From Prunus persica (taxonomy: Eukaryota > Streptophyta > Magnoliopsida > Rosales > Rosaceae), in the NCBI RefSeq assembly GCF_000346465.2, contig NC_034010.1, positions 12,448,367 through 12,512,366 of the forward strand: a DNA stretch of 64,000 bases, written 5' to 3'. Numbering within the stretch: position 1 is the stretch's first letter; each line of letters starts with the position of its first letter. Made by a program: the position numbers and the translations under genes. Positions 57,401 to 64,000 of the stretch are shown here, one piece after another. A model generated the notes under the pieces. That model made no database searches. It had not been told where the DNA came from and saw only the letters and a list, made by a program, of their open reading frames with translations.

Positions 57401-57591
57401 TAAGAAGGGGCAGCTTGAACAAAGGTATGATTTGGTTATTGAGGCCTATCCAAGTACAGTAGTGTTTTAGGGTTTAGGGTGAGGTACAACATAAATATTT
57501 TTAGGGTTTAAACCCTAAGCTACATCATTAATAATTAAGTTTTGAGCAAAATTGGATTAAAAAAATGACAATAATTGCTAGGCTTTGAAGT
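57400..57591. other. Short unassigned stretch with telomere-like words
   Basis: Contains GTTTTAGGGTTTAGGG and TAGGGTTTAAACCCTAAG (about 57463-57522), which look like plant telomere repeat units but are only one to two units long. It marks the broken end of the copia element. Confidence 0.5.
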
Positions 57592-58039
57592 TGTTATAAA
57601 ACTAGAGGGAGAAAATGTAGAGAGAAGTGATATGCTAAAGATAAAGCTTCACCATGTTTATTCATCTCTTAATCTTTGGTAGAACCACCTATTTATAGGC
57701 TTACAAGATAGAAGATTGAATACCATCATTTACAATATACCTATAGGTTACAAGTACTAATTACAAATACTTAGTGCATAGGTTACATAAAATCCAACGG
57801 TGGAATATTAAGAGGTATGGTGGTCATCCACCAACTCATGCATTTACAACACTCCCCCTTGGATGTCCACCATATAATAACATTGTTTCCTCATTAAAAA
57901 CCTTGCTTGAAAAACCCAGTGGGACAAAACCAAAGCGAAGGGAAAAAGAGTGAAACTTTCTTCTGAATCATTGATATGGTGTTGGATGAGCTTATATTGC
58001 CTCGTTAAAACCTTGCTAGGAAAAATCCAGTGGGACAAA

Positions 58040-58190
58040 AACCTAGTCGAAGGGAAAAAGAGTACAACGTGCATCTGCCTTGAATGTAGTAGAATTGGGA
58101 TGCTCCCCCTGATTGATATCTCCCCCTGATTAATATCTCTCCTTCTCTGATTTGAGCAATACAAGCAACATTGTCTTCATACATGATCAT
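58040..58190 (-). pseudogene. Copia RNase H scrap
   Basis: Minus-strand translation MIMYEDNVACIAQI resembles the copia RNase H phrase YEDNAACIAQ. It is followed by repeats of CTCCCCCTGATTGATATC-like sequence and by the 3' untranslated phrase with AAACCCAGTGGGACAAAACC seen twice (about 57910 and 58026). Only about 20 residues are recognisable. Confidence 0.65.
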
Positions 58191-59899
58191 CTATCACACT
58201 ATTCAACCTGCTTTTCACTTTTCAAATGATTGAAATCTTTAGGAGTACCAACAACTAATTTAGTAGTTAGAATATGTTACAACAATATCAAATTTGAATT
58301 CAAAATACTCAAACTCTTAGTGTTAACTCTTAATTAAGAATATTGTGGTACTTTATATCCTTCAAGAGGTTGCTTCATCCGATATATCTCAAATATTTCA
58401 TGAGCTTTGAGGATTTTCATGTACCATATAGTCTTAATAAATATGCATTTAACACATACTATAAGTTTTGTGTTAAAGTAACAACCGCACTTATAGAAAT
58501 GTGGATGCATTTACGATGAGATTGGAGACTAAAACCACATGTCTCTCCCAGAAAACCTTATGTCATATTAGTGATCTTATTTCACTTTACAAACACCAAT
58601 TCGTAACCTTCATACTGAACATTTGTAATTTGGTGTTTGAGTTATAGGTTCAATATCCAACTCTTCTTATTTATGATAAATGGAATTGCCTATTTCCATT
58701 TTTGGCCAATCACTTAACTTGTCAACATTCATGAAACGTGATTTAATATAATCATAGCCCTTAATGATTGTAGTAGCTACTAATAAACCAAATGTATCAT
58801 CAATTTGTGATCCCACAATTCTTATGTGCATGCACATGCATAATTTATAATCATCTCATTGCTTTGGGGTACCAATGCCTCTTCAGGGGCTTATGTTGTC
58901 ACTTATGGGACAAACATCTCTTTTACAATGAATTATTTAGAATATGTGGATCATAAACTCCTATAGAGCGTTATTTTTTATAGGGCTTGAATTTTTCAAA
59001 TAATCTCCATTTCTGAGGAGTTAAGTCTTTAGAACCTATATTTCTGACGTGCTTCAGGCATGCATTATATATATAGTCACCATGTTAATGGATTGAGATA
59101 CGAGAATATCAATCTATGTTAGCATATGTACAACTTATATATGTATTATCTTGATGAGACAAAAGCGGATTGATTCAACACTATTTCACGACGTTCTTTA
59201 GGAATTGTCATTTCTCCCCATAACGGCGGGAAAATTGTCTCAAAATGTAGGAAAATAAACTCACAGTCGTTATCAAATATGTGACCATTTTAGTAGGCAC
59301 ATTCAGTAAAACTGGTGAAGTGATCCATAATTAGATGTTGTATAGGCTCACAAATATCCCCTTGAATTATTTCAGGAAAGATGGCTCAAAGTCAATTTTT
59401 GACTGAGATGATCTTATGACAGCTTTTATTTGTGAGCGTTCTTTGTAATGATATTGTTGGACAAGACAATAATTTGAGTCTTTAAACGATGTCCTTACAA
59501 ATTTATACAAATCTTATGCATCATTGTGGGACATGGATTGCCAAGATAGTCATGTCACAACATAAAAGTTATTCGGTCAATGAACTTCTAGTTCATGACA
59601 TCATAATCTTCAACTATAATAGTTGTGTAATATTGGGGCCTCAAGAACTTTTGGTTCATAACATCATAAACTTCCTACCCACAAAAGAAAGTAGGAAGTT
59701 TCTCCAATAGACGCCTCTGGCTATCAATATTGGGGCGATAATACAAAACATTACCATTATAAAACGAAATTAATTAATAACCTAACACAAATAAAATAAA
59801 ATATAATAAAATAAGTAAAGTGGTATAAACAAGGAATAAAATAAATCAATTAAAGATTATGAAATTCCAAGATAATCCAATATTAATGTGGATTCAATA

Positions 59900-60345
59900 T
59901 GTAGATAAAACTACAAGTTTAAGAATTGGATTTCCAACCAATTCAGGTTCATATAGGCACAAATAAGTAATGAACTTCAAGTTCATATATAGTATTAAGA
60001 TCCATGAAAAACTATGAACTTCAGGTTCATATCAATATATATTCGAAACTTCAGGTACGAATACGTAGATCTAAATAAATTGAATTAATAGTTGTGCTTT
60101 GAACTTCATACTCAAATTGATGTATATGCACTCGAAACTTCTGGTTCAAGTTCTTGACATATGTAGGCCTCATGGAATTCTGATTTTGGTTAATACAAAA
60201 TCGAGGAGTTTTATGTCCTTATGTGCTCTTTAAATTCGCGGAACTTCACGCCCTCAATTATTTGGAATCAAAGAACTTCAGGTTCTGATTCGATCAAAAG
60301 GACTCTATATCCTAATCTAGTTATATGATGAGGATCACGGAACTT
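59900..60345. repeat. Dispersed GAACTTCAGGTTC repeats in the copia internal region
   Basis: At least eight loosely spaced copies of GAACTTCAGGTTC or variants (GAACTTCAAGTTC, GAAACTTCTGGTTC, GAACTTCGGGCCC). The core is an imperfect inverted repeat (GAAC/GTTC). It lies near the primer-site end, that is, in the 5' untranslated region of the minus-strand element. Confidence 0.75.
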
Positions 60346-60887
60346 CGGGCCCCTGATCTTTTGTATAATTCAAACTCATCATAATAATTAAGATCATACT
60401 TAAAATTAAATAAACAAACAAATAAAAACAAAAACATGGCATTATATTCATGTGTAATAAGAATAAGAATTTTTTTCTTAAACAAGCATGATGAAGTCTG
60501 ATGGTGAGTACAAAGAAACTCTATACCATGTGATGACTCTAGCTCATATAAGAAGAAAGAAAATTCAAAGAAAGAAAACATACCAAGAGCAATGTCGTGC
60601 TGATAACGTGTTATAAAACTAGAGGGAGAAAATGCAGAGAGAAGTGATATGCTAAAGATAAAGCTTCACCATGTTTTTTCCTTTCTTAATCTTTGGTAGA
60701 ACCACCTATTTATAGGCTTACAAGATAGAAGATTGAATACCATCATTTACAATATACCTATAGGTTACAAGTACTAATTACAAATACTTAGTGCATAGGT
60801 TACATAAAATCGAACGGTGGAATATTAAGAGGTATGGTGGTCATCCACCAACTCATGCATTTACAACAGAAGTAAGTTTATTTATGA

Positions 60888-61255
60888 TGCGTTTGGATGA
60901 GAAAATTAAAAAGTAAAAAAAGATTTATAAATGATGGAATTTAAATTGAAGGAAATTAATGTTCTAGAATTTGTGAAGTTTCTTGTTGGGGTGACGGATT
61001 TAAAATAAGGAAATTAACCTTTATTTGTAAAGTTATCTTTTTTAGAAACTCAATTTCTCTTGGAATTTGAGAAATAACTACTTTTAGATAGAATTTAAAG
61101 TTGGGATTTATGACTGCAATATTCCATTTTTTTCCACAAGAATTTTTAAATTTCTATGTTTTTTTTAATCCAAACACGGGAATTAATTCATGTCAATTTA
61201 GAAATTCTAACTTTTATAAAAATCCCAAATTCATTTCCTTCATCCAAACACACTG
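60888..61255. mobile_element. Probable MITE
   Basis: Ends GCGTTTGGATGAG (60892) and CTTCATCCAAACACA (to about 61253) are inverted repeats of about 10-12 bp around a non-coding AT-rich body of about 365 bp. A clear target duplication could not be fixed. Confidence 0.5.
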
Positions 61256-61578
61256 TTGTACAATTAATGTCGAGAAAATATGAAATGAGAAAAGATACAT
61301 AAAAAACTTTCCAAGTGCTGCAACGAAATTGTTGGGTGTCATAAATGTTTTCCATCTTTTATAGAACGGAAAATGAAAATGACACTAAAGGCACCAAAAT
61401 TAATAAATATTCAAACAAACAAAAATTCCGTTTTTTTATTTTCCTTTTCTAAGCTGTAAAACCTATTGCTATATATTAAGCAGGGTACATTGTATCATGC
61501 CCATATGTAAGAACGCCAGTGTCTTTTTCTTTTCATTTTTTTCTTTCAATTAAGACACCCAAAAATCTCCGCTTTCAA

Positions 61579-62665
61579 ATGGAGAAGCAAACCACCATCG
61601 CCTCTTCTTGTTTCTTTCTTTTATACATCGCCACTTTTACAGGTTAGTTCTTCATAACTAAATATAAATGTTCTTGATATCAGCCTTTATATTTTTTTTT
61701 AGACAAAAGAAAATTGTATTTATTTGTCCTTTTTATTGCTTTTGATATATAGTGGCAGAAGTTCTTGAAGCTCATCCTCACCTTCATCATCAGCACAACA
61801 GTCATAGCTCTGTGAAACTTTTCGTCTTCGGGAATTCGTATGTTGATACTGGGAATATCAAAAAGTCTGTGTCTCCTTCATGGAAGGAACCTTATGAGAT
61901 CACTTTTCCGAGAAAGCCGGCTGGCCAGTTTTCGAATGGTCGTGTCCTCACTGATTATATAGGTTTGTTTCCTTTCTTTCTCAGGAGTATTTTCCTCTTC
62001 CAAAAATTTATGTTAGTTTATGGGTGTCAATGTCATTTTTTCCTCCATTAAATATAGTTAAGTTCATGGACCAAAGTGCGACAATGAGCAAAATTAGGAG
62101 GCAAAGTTCAATTTTGGTTGTTTATAGTATGCTAACATGTGAAATATTTGACATGTTTATTCGTCATATATTATTTAGATATAGAAAATTTAAATATAAT
62201 TGTATTAGTAGTACTATGTTGGGATCGTATTGGCATAATTTTTTTTTTTTTTTGTAGGGAAGCATGAATTTTAATTTTCTTGAATTATTGTTTAACCAAA
62301 TCTTTTTTATACAAATAAAATCTACTACGAATTAATTGAATTTACGAAAAGCTGGATTCGAACTTGAGTACAGGGCCGGACTCACTGCTCTAGTCAACTG
62401 GCTTAATCAAGTCTGCATTGTTTAACAAAACATTAAGAACAAAAAAGAACCAATTTTATTTTATTTGTTCCTCTTTGGAGGGACAGGTGTTTTCGATACA
62501 TTGGTCAGTGGACCAAACTTGACCACCCAAATCGACTTTTTCGAACAACTACTTCAACAAAAAGTCTATGCCAAAAACGACGTCGTTAAATCGTCCATTG
62601 CTCTCGTATTAGTTGCGGGGAACGACTACGCTGCTCATTTTGGTAGACCAGGCAACGACACAAAG
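61579..62665 (+). pseudogene. GDSL esterase/lipase copy C, exons 1-3, GDS changed to GNS, continues beyond window
   Basis: Exon 1 is 61579-61642 (SSCFFLLYIATFT, signal peptide). Exon 2 is 61753-61962 (FVFGNSYVDTGN: block I with Asn instead of Asp next to the catalytic Ser; PAGQFSNGRVLTDYI). The end of exon 3, about 62471-62665, reads GGTGVFDTLVSGPNLTTQIDFF and VAGNDYAAHFG. The first about 40 residues of exon 3 (the FLGI...MNFAYG part in copy A) are missing, replaced by T-rich sequence without an acceptor, so normal splicing is unlikely. Exon 3 ends with a good donor (AAAGGTAAGT). Intron 3 contains the solo LTR at 63145 and exon 4 must lie outside the window. It is tandem to copy A, same strand. 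Confidence 0.85.
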
Positions 62666-63144
62666 GTAAGTGGTTAATTGAACGGTTTTGTTGTCGTAAG
62701 TGCGTTTTGGTGATGTAGTGTTCTACTATTTAAATTTTTTGTTTCAAAATAATTAATTCAGGCACTTGATATAATTCCTCAATTCTATTAGCTTGTTCTT
62801 GTTTTGTAGTTGTTTATATTACTCTCTTGCATTGGTGTATTAACATTTCTTCTAAGTAACATCTAATATAAAAAGTTACTAACGTAATGGAATTTTTCTT
62901 CTAAAAAAGCTATAGAAATGTCACTTGAGTTTATACACCAATTTCAATAATAATTTAGTGCCAGCAGACAAATCATGGATTTTGAAAAACCAAAATGATA
63001 TTTCTTAATAATTTTTTTTTATACAAGCGATAATCTACTCTAAATTAATCTGTTGTTATTATATTGTAATTATCATATGTCAGTAATTAATTATTCGTAG
63101 TCTACTATTTTGTGCATAGTCTCTCCCTGTTAAATTACTTTATC

Positions 63145-63983
63145 TGTAACAACCCGATCCTTAATTTATTTTTAATTATTAATTTATTCTAAGAAAAGAC
63201 AATTATACTCCTAGAATATTTTATTATGTTTAAAAGTTGACTTTTTGACCGGGAAGGAATTTGAGAATTTCGATTGCACCGTTGGGTAGAGCATGACGAA
63301 ACGAGTTCGTAGACATGCGGCACGCTCGATTCCAAGTTGTAACGAAGGAGGAAATGTCTAAAAACGAAAAGGACGTAATGGGAATTTTAAACTTGTACGG
63401 TAGCAACAGTGCCGCTACAGTCCGGGTGCTATTTATTTTCCTCCCCCTTTGGTTCGGCAGCAGCACCTCCCCTTCCCCCTATTACTATTCATCAGCTTGG
63501 TTTTCGAGCCACCACCGTCGCATCCGGCCACCGTTTGAGGTGGCACCAGTCCCAAATGAACTGGCTCGACGCCCTCTTCCTACCTCACCCCTCCTCCGCT
63601 TTTAACAGCGACACCAGTGGCCGGAAAATGGCCAAAACAGCCCGGTTTTTGTCAAAACTTCCCACCGTTCATTCTCTCTTCTCCGGCTGCCAAATTGGAC
63701 GAATAAGGTATGGATTTCTAGCTATTTTTCGTGCTCTAGCTGATGGTTGGATAGGATTTGAGAAATTTCTAGGTTTGGCAGGTTAAGTTTCGAGCTAGGG
63801 TTTGGCCGGTTTTGAGATCGCAATTCCGGCCACTTCCGGCCAGTTGTTGGGGTAGGTCCAAGAATAAAAGTGGATTTATAGTTAGAAGGGCAGTTTAGTC
63901 TTTGTGCCCGGCATTAGCCAGGTGTCGGACACTCACAGGGTTCGGCTCAGATTCCAAAGTGGAATTTGGGTAGGGTCCTGTCA
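63145..63983 (+). mobile_element. Short solo LTR of the large non-coding family, TSD TTATC
   Basis: Begins TGTAACAACCCGATCC, ends GGGTAGGGTCCTGTCA, with identical TTATC at 63140-63144 and 63984-63988. At 839 bp it is about a third of its relatives and lacks the foldback minisatellite. The 5' part shares the CGAGTTCGTAGACATG and GTTGTAACGA phrases with the complements of the other copies. It is inserted in intron 3 of GDSL copy C. Confidence 0.92.
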
Positions 63984-64000
63984 TTATCAATGACCAATTT

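Larger units (their letters stand above)
53598..57470 (+). mobile_element. Truncated Ty1/copia retrotransposon, 5' LTR to integrase
   Basis: The 5' LTR is 53598-55017, the primer binding site follows, then degenerate gag and integrase sequence. Reverse transcriptase, RNase H and the 3' LTR are missing, so the element was cut after about 57470. It is inserted in intron 4 of GDSL copy A. The solo LTR at 12758-14044 belongs to the same family. Confidence 0.9.
57592..60868 (-). mobile_element. Internally deleted copia element, two 260-bp LTRs, TSD GAAGT
   Basis: LTRs at 57592-57851 and 60609-60868 both begin TGTTATAAAACTAGAGGG and end ATTTACAACA, with only a few differences. Target duplications GAAGT lie at 57587-57591 and 60869-60873. 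A polypurine tract (minus strand AAGGGGGAG) abuts the left LTR and a primer-site-like CGTTATCAGCACGAC (minus strand) abuts the right one, so it is read on the minus strand. Of its coding part only an RNase H scrap remains. The internal region carries many GAACTTCAGGTTC-type repeats (about 59900-60345). The few LTR differences point to a fairly recent insertion. Confidence 0.93.

Overview
This is plant nuclear DNA, very probably from a eudicot of the rose family (inference). The evidence is AT-rich intergenic sequence, GT-AG introns, a GDSL esterase family resembling Arabidopsis At5g03610, an ankyrin/PGG gene with a gag-like N-terminus, Cassandra elements carrying 5S rRNA-like sequence, and nested LTR retrotransposons. 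Two assembly gaps (N runs) lie at 35901-36418 and 42923-43253.

Layout. 1-5 kb holds two LTRs of one large non-coding family in opposite orientation, next to a scrap of Ty3/gypsy integrase. 5.1-9.2 kb is a tandem segmental duplication with no gene I recognise. 9.2-20.4 kb is a retrotransposon graveyard: five solo LTRs with exact 5-bp target-site duplications (TSDs), two of them Cassandra, and a three-layer nest of copia, then a hAT-like MITE, then a solo LTR. 21.6-26.0 kb is the only gene that looks intact and cellular: seven exons that join in frame into a 708-residue ankyrin/PGG membrane protein.

26.5-63 kb contains three GDSL esterase gene copies, all broken. Copy B (minus strand) keeps only its last two exons and has a premature stop. 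A CACTA DNA transposon of about 14 kb (27327-41318) separates B from copy A (plus strand) and ends 56 bp before copy A's start codon. The CACTA carries a TNP2 transposase, a Transposase_24/Ulp1 protease fusion gene and a decayed captured piece of the 26S proteasome subunit gene RPN6. Intron 2 of copy A holds a Mutator-like element of about 10 kb with a mudrA-type transposase and its own Ulp1-like gene. Intron 4 of copy A holds a truncated copia element and exon 5 is gone. A 3.3-kb internally deleted copia element follows. Copy C starts at 61579, has GNS in place of GDS, lacks the start of exon 3, and carries a solo LTR in intron 3. It continues beyond the window.

Three sequence patterns are not explained by ordinary annotation. 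First, the large LTR family carries minisatellites of 80-100 bp units in which each unit has two foldbacks whose arms co-vary between units. Second, the Mutator-like element is studded throughout with one near-perfect 23-bp palindrome. Third, the CACTA element is studded with ACGACGGT/ACCGTCGT motifs over its whole length rather than only near its ends.
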